A stretch of DNA of 64,000 bases from contig JACGCK010000024.1 of the NCBI GenBank assembly GCA_014925825.1, positions 124,001 through 188,000 on the forward strand, written 5' to 3'. Position 1 is the first letter of the stretch, and each line of letters opens with the position of its first letter. This DNA comes from Pholiota molesta (Eukaryota > Basidiomycota > Agaricomycetes > Agaricales > Strophariaceae). This document shows, one piece after another, positions 33,546-45,575 of this stretch. The notes under the pieces are model-generated. The model was not told the DNA's origin and ran no database searches. It saw only the letters and a list, made by a program, of their open reading frames with translations. The translations under genes were made by a program, and so were the position numbers.

Positions 33546-36179
33546 TTACCCATCGCTGACCTAATCTCAAGATGTTTGCCGTCGTTTCTTTCGCGACATA
33601 TAGATTTACAAACTTACATCTGCAGTATCAAAGAGAGACCAAAGCATCCCCTGGAAAACAAATTCCTGTGTATCATTCTGCGTGTATCATTTAATAGGGT
33701 TCTACTTATTTTTTATCTGTGTTGTTCATTAGAGGATTGTTGAATTTAACGCTATCCAATGTTTCAATGCCCGCGTTGGCAGTTGCGATTCTGTAAATCA
33801 CGTCGAGGCACGCTATTTGACAGTGTTTAGGAGGCTACTTCCCTGGAAAGATAGCCATAGATGCATGCGCGATGAGCTGTCAATTCGGGCTGGTAGCGGT
33901 GTGCCGTCAGATGCCTGCTGCAGGGTAATGGGACGGTATAGACATACCTGGCCTATGCATATATATTGTACACGTCTTCCCAAGTCGCCCCGAGGTTGAC
34001 CAGCGCCTGGGCAATCTTATTAGAAATGGTGGTCGGCACAAGTGACATTGGGTCTCGAAGGTTGGACCCTACCATTACCCATCAAACCGTTACCCGTGCA
34101 TGAAGGCGGGTTTTAGAGGGTTTGCGTAGCGGGTTGCGAGGTCTCAAATCCCGCGGGTCAGTGCCAGGGGTAAGCATTCTCAAGCGTCTGCATACCGCAG
34201 AGGCTGCAATTGCAGCGCTCATTGTGCATGCAGACGGTTGAGGTGCCGCCCTGCGTTGTTGAACGCTCTACCGTCAGCCATGCACACGCCGTCGGTGCAT
34301 TCCGGCGCAGTGTCGAGCTGTTGTGTCGAGCCCGCGCGGCGCGGTGGGCTCGGCATAGCATCGATGTGCCGCATGCCATCGAGCTCAGGCACTGCGTCAT
34401 CGAGTGCCTAGGCTCGCATGCAGCGGCGGCGTTGAATATCTATCTGCACCATTAGCGATGAAAATAAGGTTAAAAGGATAGGAGACGTGCCTGGAGAGGG
34501 GACGACGACGACACGTCCTCCCCTTGGCCTCCGCTACCCTCGTCCATCGAGCGAGTCCTGATCCGTGACGTGGCCATGCGCAGGCCCTCGCCATCGTCTG
34601 CATCATCGTCGACTCGCCCGTGTCACCATCCGTCGCCCGCGTCATCGTCCGCCATCATCATCACCATCATCCGTCATCGGCGTGTTGTCCCTCGTCGTCA
34701 GCCTCTCCGTCTGTTGTCGGCGCGTTGTTGTCCGTCTTATCTGTCCGCCGCCGCCGTTGTTTACGTGTCGTCTGCCGTCGTTCACGCGTCGTCTGTTGTC
34801 GTCCACGGTCATTCAAGATCTAGGCCGTCCACATCCTCATTCAACATTGGAGGTGAGGGGCACGCGGCCGTTATGAGGGAGGTTAGAAATCGAAATCGAC
34901 GAATTGTTCGTTGATTTCTATTTGAATCGGAGCTTGAATCGGTCGGCATTGGGCGCATACTTAGTACTCAGTATGTGATCTGCTGGGATCTTGGCTGGGA
35001 TTCACGTTCGCCAATATTGACTCCGTCAGAGGTAAGTACCTTATGGACAGATGGTGAGGAATATATTGTGGGCGGCTTGATATTTTCATTCATTTCTTTG
35101 TCACCCGGGACCATCCCCGGACTGGAAATCCGGGACAAGGGAAAAGCCCGTGCTACATGTGACATATGCATGGTGCGTGCATGCACACGCGCAGTAGTGT
35201 GCACACACCAACCAGCGAACCACCATATACGTTGCGCGGTACCCACAATCCCTGATCGATTTTTTCAAACAACACACAACATCAAATGAAGGTCATGGGG
35301 GGGAGCTTTCAGCTTGCGTCTAAGCGCCCGTGATCATGCCTATGCTCTCTGAGCGCTGAGCGCTGAGCTCTCGCAAATGGTAAATGTTGAGCAACTTATG
35401 CAGAGGTAATCTTGCCAGCTAGCAGTCATCATTGCGCAGTTTGTCCACTGCAGGATAAATGAAACAACAGAGACCCGTGGTTGCTAAACTTGCTATGAAA
35501 GCGTGGCGTAGCGTAGGCGCAGTTTCTGTATCGAGCTACCAGCACTTTGCTAACTATCCGCCATTGTCGATGGTGTCGTGAAACAAGCAAATTCAACTCG
35601 CAATCCGCGGAAGTTCCCATTTTATTCAACACCTATTACCAACCTTGTAGCAGTCTCGAGCCCTCTTTGACTTTTGGAACCTTTTGGTGAGTTGGCTTTG
35701 CGGATTGCTATTGCTAGAGCCCATCATTTTGGTACTGGTATATGCCTCCAGTAGAAATGCGGGCACATGCTCATACCGTACGCGCTCACTGATGTCAAAG
35801 CGAGTGCGCCTTCTTGTGGCCACAATCCAGGAATAGCATAGCTGACACTTAGTACTGAGATAACGGTGCACTGTTACGGTGGTAAACTGCGAGAAACACT
35901 ACATTGATGATATTACAGTACTATGAGCAGCACGGTTCATTTACCGATAACTTGAACTAAAAAATGAAGGTTGAGTCGATAAAAAGGCGCCCACCTCAAC
36001 AAACCGATCGGTTGTTAACAATTGCAACTCCATGCACAAGACGGGTCTCACGCTGCAGTATGCATACTGTTGAATATATTTCCTTCCAAAGCTCGACGAC
36101 GAGAGCTCATTGCATGCCCATGAGGCTAGATACTATATATTTTACCTAAACTGAAAGCCGTCCCTCACCGGCCTTCTAC
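33546..36179. other. No gene recognised
   Basis: 2.6 kb without supported genes. A CGTC-rich low-complexity tract (about 34560-34800) produces long but meaningless frames. A TATATATTTTA-like element occurs near 36132, just upstream of the next gene. Confidence 0.4.
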
Positions 36180-37704
36180 ATGTCTCTACTTGTCCTTCTT
36201 ATATACCTCGGCAGCCGTAGCGTTCTGTCCGCCCTACTAAAACTCCTTTCCCGCTTGTTCCCTGAATCACGTCTACCCTCAAGCGGAACTCATTCATGCG
36301 ATTCGACAGTGACAATCGTTTGGGCATGCCTGAACACTCTGTTTACATGTTCTTGGGCGACCGTATATCCCAATATATCTCCATTTGGCTCAATATCGCA
36401 TCATTCTACCTTGATCAGAGTGGAACTCATGATATGGACCATTCTAGCACCAGAATGCACCATATATTGGGCTATGCGACAATGGTGTGGCGCCCGAAAA
36501 TTGCAGAAGATCTATAAAAGTGCGTAGTGGGATTTTTTTTCTGCTTCAGACATTTATTTACGGAGTACAGGTGAAGGATGGACGATGACACACGGCTTTT
36601 TCCTTCAAATGGGCGGGTTCGTCTTAGTCGAGGGCAACAACCTCAAAGAAGTTCTCACCCCGAACCGTTTGGAATACCTCCATAGGCAATCATTGATTGA
36701 ATTTCCGAATGTTTCTGAAAAGGAGATCAAAGGCCGCAGCAAAAAAGGTGCGATCGCCAAACTTGTGGCAGCCCTCCAGATAGTTTCCTTTATAGTGCGG
36801 TTTGCTATGCGCAAGAAACACGGGCATGCAACAACTCAGCTTGAGCTAGGCACTCTGACTTTCACGGCGTTCAGTTTTTTCCTGTCTTTTCTGTGGTGGG
36901 AGAAGCCTCTTGATGTCAATTTGCCGATTCTGGTCTACAAACGAAATTCGACGAGAAAGGCCGAGGGTCGATATTATACAGGTTTAACAGTTGCTTCAAT
37001 CGTCTCCAGCAAGGCGAAACCAGCCAAAGGAAATAAATTGACCCTTTACCAATTCGGTGCGTGAAGTTTTGTGTCAAATCGATTTTCTGGTATTTATAAA
37101 TGCCCAATCGACATCCATTAGTTTCGACCGCAAAAGCAGTGGTGTTGCCACTTGGTGCGCTAGGCGACGTTGATTCCACTTTGTTTTTTGGTATTTATCA
37201 ATCGCCTATTTATTAGCTTCAACCATAAAAGCAGCGGTGATCGAAAGATTACAGCTGTTTTCTGGCTATGAAGACGATCCCTCGGAGCCGAAGATGGCCA
37301 TGCCAGTTTTCTTCAGTTCGCAAATTTCTGACAAGGAACATGTCAAGCTCAGCACCGCCGCCGCTGTTATGGGCGTGATCTTCGGGGCTGTCCCTTGCAT
37401 AGGATGGACCATTTTGTTTCCTTCAATGGTCGAGAAAAAGCTCTGGCAAATATCTTCAGTAATCGCCTTGGCGTACCCAGCTTTCCAGTTGGTTCTTATG
37501 TTGCCGGCGTTTATGTCGACTCATGCCTCCGAGGCCAAGTTGGGAACTGATATTGAAGATGCCGCGGACGAATTCTGGAGCATGGGAAGCAATCTATTCA
37601 TGTGTTTAGTTCCTTTCTACGTTATTGCCCGTCTTATCATTGTAGCAGAAACCTTCGCCGCTTTGCGCGGTCTTCCGCTTCCAGCGTCGCCTATTGTCAA
37701 TTAA
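36180..37704 (+). CDS. Multi-pass membrane protein of a fungal family, copy 2 (intact)
   Basis: Three exons: 36180-36519, 36571-37056 and 37217-37704, giving 437 residues without a break. The introns use GTGCGT donors and end ACAG and TTAG. The start MSLLVLLIYLGSRS is hydrophobic and signal- or membrane-like. It continues CSWATVYPNISPFG, ELMIWTILAPECTIYWAMRQW, THGFFLQMGGFVL, VLTPNRLE, FPNVSEKEI, FTAFSFFLSFLWWEKPLDV and, in exon 3, VMGVIFGAVPCIGWTILFPS plus MCLVPFYVIARLIIVAET. The HGFFLQMGGF, FPN and WWxKPLDV blocks are those of a large basidiomycete family of uncharacterised integral membrane proteins, from memory. Its paralogue at 23.7-25.3 kb is broken. The second intron contains a partial duplication of its own 3' end. 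Confidence 0.75.
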
Positions 37705-38047
37705 AAAATACTTTTAAAATTATACCCCACATACGACGGTTCACATGCGCATATGTACTCAGCCTATGTCACATTTGTATTATTTGTATGACTAGTTATT
37801 CAAGGGGTCGATGTACTGCTTAAAATTCCTTAATTTAAACTATCCCAGCTATGTCCGTCATCGCATCCTGGTGTTAATAATCCCGCGTCTGGATCACCTC
37901 CAGCCCTTTCTCGAACACATGGCGCCACGACGGGTGGACTATCAGCTCAAAGTTCGATGCATATACACTTCATAATTCATGTTTGGGTATACTACTTACT
38001 ACTTACATAACGGTCTGCATATCTTTTCGTACCACGTTCGTTGTACT

Positions 38048-40302
38048 TCAACTACCATCAGGCAACCATCCGAGACGTTCTTTTGCGCACTTGTCAACAA
38101 GCGCATTCGAAGCAGTGGCGTACTTTTTCTCGTTATAATCTCCTTTAGCATATCCACCAGCGTGCAGTGCCGCCCACGCCACTTGCTGGGCCACGAATTT
38201 GTGGTGCCGATTGGGCAAGGCGTCCATGATGACGATGTATTTGACCTCGAATTTCTTGAAATGGAAGAACCACCCCGCGCTGGCGCCGCGATCCAGCTCG
38301 GTGAGGTAGCCCAGACGATTGGAATCCGTCCCGTACAAGATGTCCTTCGCCGATCTGACGTTCATCCATTCCCCGTGTCCGTCGGATGGACGCGCCATCG
38401 AGCGCGGGGCTTCGAAGTTGCGCGCGCGCATATGGGCAATGGGCTCCTCGCCTGTGGGAGATGGGCCGTAGACCTCGATCTCTTGGCCAGGGTCAGTCTC
38501 CGAACGGGTGAGAACTTGAAAAAGGTCGGGTCGCGATTTCAGTTCGTCGAGAAAAGCGTCGGTGAACGCGTCGGGTTCGTTACGGATCGCGCCAATGATA
38601 TATGCCCTGGTTTCTAGCTGACCCCAGGTCCGATTTTAGGTTCGCTTGCCGGAAAGCGACTGGGGACCATGCTCATCTCGGGTCGCTTTGGAGAGGACGA
38701 CATATCAGTAATCGCGACGCCAGAAAGTGAGAGATGATTGCGGTATGCTACAGCCTCGCGGCAAAATGATGGGGGAGGAATTGATCCCAAAGCACCGAAG
38801 GAGAGAATTGATATCAAGTCGTCATAGCTATTGCAGAGGCGGACAAATCGATTTTCGATATTGGCAGGAACAGGTCCGGCGGTATCGATCAAGCGCTTAT
38901 ACTTTAAATTTAAGAGATGTCTACTTACAAACCATGCTTCGTTCGATGTCTTCTTATGAGGAACATTATAGATCCACCCGTCGAGAACCTTTATGCGATT
39001 TTCTTAGAAAATTGTCAGCGTCTAAAAGATAAATTCAAGAGAGTAAGCGCCAAATTCCTCGGATCACCAACACCAGCGACATTTCCAGACAGACCAGCGG
39101 ACGAGATGGTCAACGCTTCAATGACGGAATCTTTCATCCAAAGCAATCCAACCTCCAAGTGTTTTTCGCCAAGAAGTATGGCGAATCGGAATAAGTCATC
39201 CAAAGAGAGATCGTCGCTGAAGATAAGATCTTTCAACGACACCTTGCCTTCTGCCCTAGCGAATAAATTGGGGTCGTAGAAGATTATCCGAAGTGCATAT
39301 TGTTGAAAGATTTTCAACCAAAGAACAGAATCCCGACGGTTTTTCTCTGAGTTCTTTTGACTACTTTCCGCTTGTGTTTCCAGTTCCAAAGCCACAGCAA
39401 CTGGGTCCAGAAAGAGCTCAATGGCGTGGAGCACATCTGCTTTTTGACTATCGCCATTTTTGAGCATCATTTTCAGTGAATGCATTAGATGCTGGATGTT
39501 GAAACTTACCGTCGGATCTCGAGGTCGATCAAATCTTGCTCCGAAGGATTATCTGCGCTAGAAGAGCCAGATATGTAGGCCGCGATAGCCTTCGGAATGG
39601 GCTTTGTAGACCCCCCAACACGGTGTTGTAAAGACCTGGCGAGAATGTCACCTGTCGAAGGTAGGTGTTGCACCGAAGGAGCCGCCGCATTTGTCCAGTC
39701 AGGGCGAGGGTTCTTTTCGGTGTGCAGTTTGAATGCGCGAGTCTGAAGACGATCGAGGGCGTCGACGCCCCAGATCATCGCCTCAATGAGAACTTTGAGA
39801 CGACGTTCATGCCCGTCATCGACTAAAGGACGATGATAATTCAAGAAAAATGCTATCCGGATAACATTTACGACGTACCTCGAAGGAAGAATCTTCTGCT
39901 ATGAAGATTTCGGCCAGTCCTTTCAACACGGATCGCGCCGATGTAGCGCCTCAGTAAGCGCGCCTTGTCAAACACGACAGCGACATCAGTGTACTGTGCG
40001 ATTTGTTCCCTGGATGGAATTTTTCCCCCTTTCGCGACGTCGTCGACGACCTTCGACGCATCTTTGTATTTCTTGCACATGTTCACGTACTGCATGTGGT
40101 GCATTTTGCATCGTTCTGGGTGTGGATATCCCTCAGTAGCGGGACTGTCGCAGCGGGTTATCTCGTCTTCGTCCAGAGTCATACATGGTATGACTTTCGG
40201 GGCCACAACGATCTGATTCTGAACGGTATTCTGCGATGCGCTGGCGGCCGCACCCGCTCCTTTCGCTTTGGTTTTCCCCTTGCCTTTGTGTTTCTTGGGC
40301 AT
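38048..40302 (-). CDS. Conserved Agaricomycete protein of unknown function
   Basis: Starts at the ATG at 40302 (MPKKHKGKGKTKAKG, a basic tract) and ends TGA at 38048. Exon 1 has a C-x-H-type cluster (IPCMTLDEDEITRCDSP, ERCKMHHMQYVNMCKKY) that may bind a metal, then RLLRRYIGAIRVERTGR and HSRRFFLR. Introns read as 39823-39878 and 39448-39509, plus a very short one near 38905-38931. Later exons have DDGHERRLKVLIEAMIWGVD, ADVLHAIELFLDP, IKVLDGWIYNVPHKK, LSFGALGSIPPPSF, FLDELKSRPDLFQVL and the C-terminal block MDALPNRHHKFVAQQVAWAA...GGYAKGDY. I recall the same order in many mushroom proteins annotated only as hypothetical. The frame is preserved throughout. The last intron boundary near 38620 is uncertain. 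No function can be assigned. Confidence 0.65.
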
Positions 40303-42102
40303 GATTGTGGTGGGAATGCAAGAGGACGCTGGAGGCTGGAGGGAGATAAGACGGCGAATGGATGTGGTTTGGTTATGTATCTGCTGACGGCCGCGCACGG
40401 CGCTCTATAGTTAGCATGTTGGTATTTACGGCGCCTGTCGAGATAGAGGTGCTCGCAAAGGCCTCGTGGCCCGATTCTGGCCTCTTGACCGTCACACAGC
40501 AAAACACAGCAGTGGCACGGAGCGACCGGTTCGTACAAGTGGCGACAGCAGGGGATACCTGCTCATTGGTGTACTTACAACAACGAGATAACGTGAAAAC
40601 GGTAAATTTGGGCAGATAATGTGACCTAACTTTGAACAATATAATTTAGTTTTATGAACCTGAGATAAAGTCCGCATTGTCAAAAATCTAATTGACGCCT
40701 CGGCCGTTTCCTGGGAAGCAGCCCACCTTGAACAGACGGCCTCCGTTGGCCGGCCGCTTCCCGCTCGGTTTTCAGAGCGAGAAGGTGAGAGGCGAGGCGG
40801 TCGGGTGCGGCAATATGTGCGACGAGCTCTGTGGCGGCGATGGAGTCCGTGTCTGCTGAGCCACCGTCATGCCCGCGAATATCTGCAGGAAAAGGGGATG
40901 CATTAGCGGCCGTATCGGTTGCGAATGGAACATGAGAGGAAGTAGGAAGACCGGTTGGTCATGAAAGCGAGGGAACAATTAAAAGTACATTGAAAGAGGA
41001 GAGAGAAAAAAGGAAACAGGAAACAAGAAGAGAGAAGAACGTACTTAGAAGTTGGCAATTTCGCCCATTGCGTCTCCTTGGCATACACCACGACACCCGC
41101 GCGCGGGCGGCGGTGTGTGCTACACCCGGTCCTTGTTGGGGAAGTAGGTGGGCCAGGCAGGACGTTGGGCGTCCTTCCATGTGCGATGCGCTGGAAGCGC
41201 TGACTGGCGGATGGGAGGGGGCGTGAAAGGCCATGAACGGAGACGAAGGAAGGTCGTGGGTAAGTAAACGGGAGATCGAGAGGCGGAGCCACAGAAGAAC
41301 GAGAACCAAAAGCATGGGACACTCCAAGGAAGGCACGGAAGCAGAGCTTGTTATCAGAATGAGTGAACAGCTCGGGGTGCCAGCCTCCTGTAGCCTCAAA
41401 TGAGGCGCGATGAAACAGCATCGCCAAGCTCTAAACATCATGCATCATCAGTATACAATCGTAACACCGATAGCGCATAGACGTACACCTCAAACAGTTC
41501 AGCAACTGCGGGCACGCTCGCTCGTAAACGCTTGCAGCCCATGCTCAAGATAGCTCTGTCCAGTCCGCATTCCCCACAGGACGACTCCCTCTCACCACCC
41601 TCCCATCGAGCAACAGATCCCCCTCCGCGTCGCATCGTCGACCTTGCACATCTTCAAATGCGCGTTGGCCAAGATGTAGACGTCGTTGTCATGATCTAGT
41701 TCAGGCAACTTTCAGCAGCTCGTGAATGGGAGCCCAGACGGATACGGTGGGCGAAAAGAGTCAAAAACGCCGAGAGTCCAGTAGTTAACGATAGTCAAGC
41801 GGTGGCAGGAAGTTAGATATGCTGTTGGTGTTGGTGGAAGCGACGAGGGGAATGAATCAAACGACAACGAACGGAAGTCGCGGGCCGCGTTTGAACTTCA
41901 GCTGCAGAGTCCTTGCGCAACGTTCGATTCTTCCCCACAGACTCACGCTTCTGAGCTCTATCATCTGCATAAACCCTTCATGCACCTAGTTTGCATGCCC
42001 GCAATATACCGTCATGTAATGAAATTATTAACATTCATCAAAGTTCGAATTGCTCCAACTTGAGCGCTAGGGCAAGAATGGGCTGACTGATCTACCGGTA
42101 AG
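40303..42102. other. No gene recognised
   Basis: Overlapping minus-strand frames at 40903-41441 and a short one at 41438-41635 look protein-like in places but match no family I know and overlap each other, so none is called. Confidence 0.35.
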
Positions 42103-42365
42103 TTATAGCGACGCGGTTCCCCTAGTCTCGTAGGGCAACAAAAGGGCGAGAACGCCTGCGAGAAGGAAGATCGATCCTGCGATATAAATTGGCACGGAAC
42201 TCGTGAGGTCAGCATACAATGCGATGTGGGCGCCTATATCAATATGACAATGCTCAGTGGCAGTATGCCGACTATATTTTTAGACTATCAAGCGCCTGCG
42301 CACCATACCGCCAAATATCCGATTCGCGGCCGCAGTCGGCGCGTTCCCTTTGCCGCGATCTTTCG
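42103..42365 (-). pseudogene. C-terminal fragment of a major facilitator transporter
   Basis: Reading the minus strand, APTAAANRIFGGMVR (about 42315-42360) and, after an acceptor-like ATATAG, LYADLTSSVPIYIAGSIF followed by LLAGVLALLLPYETRG and TAA at 42103. These match the last two membrane helices of DHA1-type sugar/drug transporters. The rest of the transporter is missing, and the frame between the pieces is disturbed, so this is a remnant carried into the duplicated region. Confidence 0.6.
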
Positions 42366-42570
42366 TTGGGAAGAGTTCGGGTGTTACAGCGTATACATAG
42401 TGCCCCATACATCACGTTGCTTGTATAGGATCGCTTACTAGTAAAACGGCCCGCGGTGCGTCAGAGGAGGGCAGAACTTTTCGATGTCGCACATACGTTG
42501 CGGTATGTGGTAACCGAGCCATTCCCGAATTGCCCACCGCGGCTGGGCCGCTTTCATTGGCGCTTCTCTT

Positions 42571-42795
42571 ATGTGTCGGTGTCATGATCGCATTGCGTAC
42601 AAGATCGCGCTTCCTACGGTTCCACTGAAACACTTTGTAGATCCAGCTACTAAAATGGGTACTCAAATCTCGGCCCCGTTTGATGACGAACAGAATACCA
42701 TAATTATGACAATTGCTGGATCGACGACAGTGAATTTCGAATTCCAACTCATAATGGTTATAAGCTCTTCACATTTCCATAAGAATGTGATATAG
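42571..42795 (+). pseudogene. Unidentified exon fragment, duplicated at 63.7 kb
   Basis: Encodes CHDRIAYKIALPTVPLKHF and VDPATKMGTQISAPF. The same exon occurs on the minus strand at 63665-63877. In both places it lies convergent to a copy of the MSNSDED family, so it marks the 3' border of the duplicated unit. I do not recognise the protein. Confidence 0.5.
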
Positions 42796-42810
42796 TGCAA
42801 GTATGATGCA

Positions 42811-43994
42811 TTACAGGATGAATCTCAAGGCTCTCACGAATCCGCGTCCTTGAATCCCAGCGCCGCCTGCCCGAAAAATGATCTGTCACTGAAGATATGA
42901 GAATTCGTCGAACGGTCGTGGGTACATGTCGGTCGCTCGTAGGTCTTAGCTGCGTAAGAATATGGGTAGTAAATTGATGGAGAGGATATGGGAGACGTTG
43001 AGTCCCAGGGAGAGCTAAAGACCAGCTGATGCCATGAAACGCTGTGAAACTGGCGCTTGGGTTTATGAATGAGGTACTTGTAGTTTCGAAGTGTGCCGGT
43101 GTTCGAACTTGGACGGGCACTAGAAGAATCCGCCATGGAACATCATCTGTGAACAAAAACGTCCAGGACTCGGCGGGGGAAATAGTTTCAGCGAACTTGT
43201 TCTTCGCCAATGTAATCGTTGTCTTTGTAGATTCAAGGAGATCTTGTCAGCAAGCTACGTTCCTCAGAGAGAAATATACGACAAATACCTCGAGTAGGCG
43301 CACTCCGTTCGGATGCTGAATCACTTTATCTTCTCTTAACTTCTCCAATGCCTGTACGATGTCGTCCAAGCTAACACCCATGTCCGGTCCCATCTGCTTG
43401 ACCATCGGTGCTCCGGCAGTGACAAGCTGCAAGCAGGATGCAATCGCCAGTAATTCATGTCGTCCGGATTGGTCTCTGTCCGAAAGTCGTAGGCCTTCGA
43501 GCACAAACCACAAAGAGATGAGCTGTCCTCCATCAGTCCGGTGGCGACGACGCTCCCGGAGAGGAGTGCTGTCTGAAGCGTCACACTCGAAGGGGTTACT
43601 TCTGGCCCAGACTCGTGCCCGTTATCCCCAAAACCGCATGTCATCATTTCCAACAGCGTTACATAGAGCTCATCATAGAAGGGAACAGGGCCCGAGCCGG
43701 CGGTCGCGTTTGGTTCGTCAATGATAATTTCATTGGCAGCAGGATAAGATGTGAACACAGCGGCAGTCCCTTGAACCAATGCGTAGATGTTTTTGGGATT
43801 TCCTCGGATTGCGAAGCCAGAGTACCCGCGAGGGCGTGTGCGCATGCCAGTGTTGGATGCGCTTGCATGACGGAGAACATATCCCTGCTGAGCTGGGCTG
43901 GTTCTCCAGTGGAAGTCCTAAATATGTTGTCGAATATGGCGGCCAATTTGTCGATTTGAATTTCGTACTCTGTGTCTTCGTCCGAGTTTGACAT
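42811..43994 (-). pseudogene. MSNSDED family copy A (inverted, frameshifted)
   Basis: Starts MSNSDEDTEYEIQIDKL and follows the intact copies C and E: IFDNIFRTSTGEPAQLSRD, NIYALVQGTAAVFTSYP, EIIIDEP, VTLQTALLSGSVVATGLMED, LAIASCLQLVTAGAPMVKQ and, after the intron, LAKNKFAETISPAESWTFLF. The frame shifts by one missing base near 43800 and again near 43530; exon 2 is also shifted. An AGGCCTATATATTACC promoter stretch like that of copies B and C precedes it. It is the only copy in inverted orientation. Confidence 0.7.
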
Positions 43995-44339
43995 GGCGGT
44001 AGTTGATAGGGTCTTGACTCTTCAAGTTCATAGACGCGCCGGCAGAGCGGTAATATATAGGCCTGATCACATGTGTTCTATTAATAGAGTAATTGTGGGC
44101 CGAAGACTGGGAATCGACTGGGAAGGGCCCTTGTCCACGAACCATCGGAAGAGCCCTGTATTCTATTGGATGCGAAACGACAACTACTATAGCGTGTAAG
44201 AATGCACTACATATGCAAATATATGTACTTATAGGGCACATATACTTAGTCAGAATGGTGGTCTGGGCAATTTTCTAGATTCGCAAACCTGTGTTTCTAC
44301 TTAGATTCATATGATCCATGATTATATACCGTTTTCTCA

Positions 44340-44615
44340 TTCTTAAATATTTTTTCATCCGACGACGATGTGTGCGCAGGCCGAGTCAGCGAGGCCTATG
44401 GGCCCAGGGGACCCACATCACGGTGGGGATCCTTGGGCTGATGACCTTGAGCCGGTGACAGATTGGTGATTACACGACTACATGATCCTTTTGGTGTGTG
44501 TCACAATGATCTTATGTGGGTTTCTGGAACGGCTTATATCAGACAGTGGGTCGAGACTCAACGTATTGTGGGCGCTCATTGGGCGCTCTAACGCACTTAT
44601 CCAAAGAACGGTAAT
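44340..44615 (-). repeat. Inverted copy of the 57985-58420 flank
   Basis: On the minus strand this reads like 57985-58210 (TTTGGATAAGTGCGTTAGA, GGGCGCTCATTGGGCG in reverse) and like the GATGAAAATATTTAAG stretch near 58398. It is the upstream flank of copy A, so the inverted duplication includes flank and gene. The rest of 44616-45444 holds no supported gene. Confidence 0.7.
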
Positions 44616-45444
44616 GTATACATCGGTTTCAACATAAAACAGGCACCCCTAAGCGCTGATCGCCGAACATTCGTTTTATCCAGTCCAATAACCCTGTGAG
44701 TCATCCATAAGTTTATCAAGCATTTTATAAAGAAGCCAACGAACACACTGAAAGTCCAACATCCCACGGCGCACAAAAAATTGCAGTAAATACAGCGATG
44801 CATGCAATAGTGGCAGCGTTCAGGCACGCGATGAGACAGAAGCGCGTGACGGCTAACATGCAAGGGAAGGACAAGAATTCTATGAAAAGCGTATGTGTTC
44901 GATTTTTCAGGCGATTGGTAAAATTTCAGTGGCTGAACTCATTTTGTAGACACCTATGCAGGTGTAGATGCACATAAGGCTGTCTTGAACCTTCCATGCC
45001 CCAAGAACTCAACAACAAGTCGGACGTGGTAGATTTGTGAGTCTAGAATTAACGAAAGGAGCCTCGGTGCTGATGACACCTATAACTGCTGCAGCCACAT
45101 GTGTTCCATAACTTCCCTTATCTCAAGACACACCCAGATCCGACTCTGGTGGGCAAGACTCCTATTCCTACAAGTCATACAGATATGCCAGTGATGTATG
45201 AGTATCCAATCATGTAGGAACTTCGTTTTTGGGAGGAAAACCGGGGCCGGCGAGAGTGGTCGTATCCGCCAACGAGTTCCATGGTGTCATTTCCCATGAT
45301 AGCGGTCGACTGGGTAAGAAAGGAGACTATTACTTGATGAACAAAGAGGACAAATAATTTAAATTGCTTTCCGGTTGTACATGTATTTCAACGACTGATA
45401 CTTTAATGCTACATAAAGCTCTAGATGGAAGGGAGTAGAGCCCA

Positions 45445-45575
45445 GCCGCAGGGCATCCGGATCGTCAACTTCAGGGTAAGATATGAACATGACGGAAGTC
45501 CCTTGAACAAATATGTGGATATCTTCGAGATTTATTACGGAGAAGATATTCTGCTGAGCTGGATTGGTGGGTAGC
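45445..45575 (-). pseudogene. Relic fragment of the MSNSDED family
   Basis: The strings AAGATATGAACATGACGGAA, CCCTTGAACAAATATGTGGA and GGAGAAGATATTCTGCTGAG match the middle and 5' part of copy A, with many changes and a deletion between them. Much too short and decayed to code. Confidence 0.55.

Noticed and set aside
34565..34914. Open frames rich in Arg/Ser/Val
   Set aside because: Products of a CGTC-rich low-complexity tract present in all frames.
40903..41441. Two overlapping minus-strand frames of about 160-175 codons
   Set aside because: They overlap in different frames, end in hydrophobic low-complexity sequence and match no family I know.
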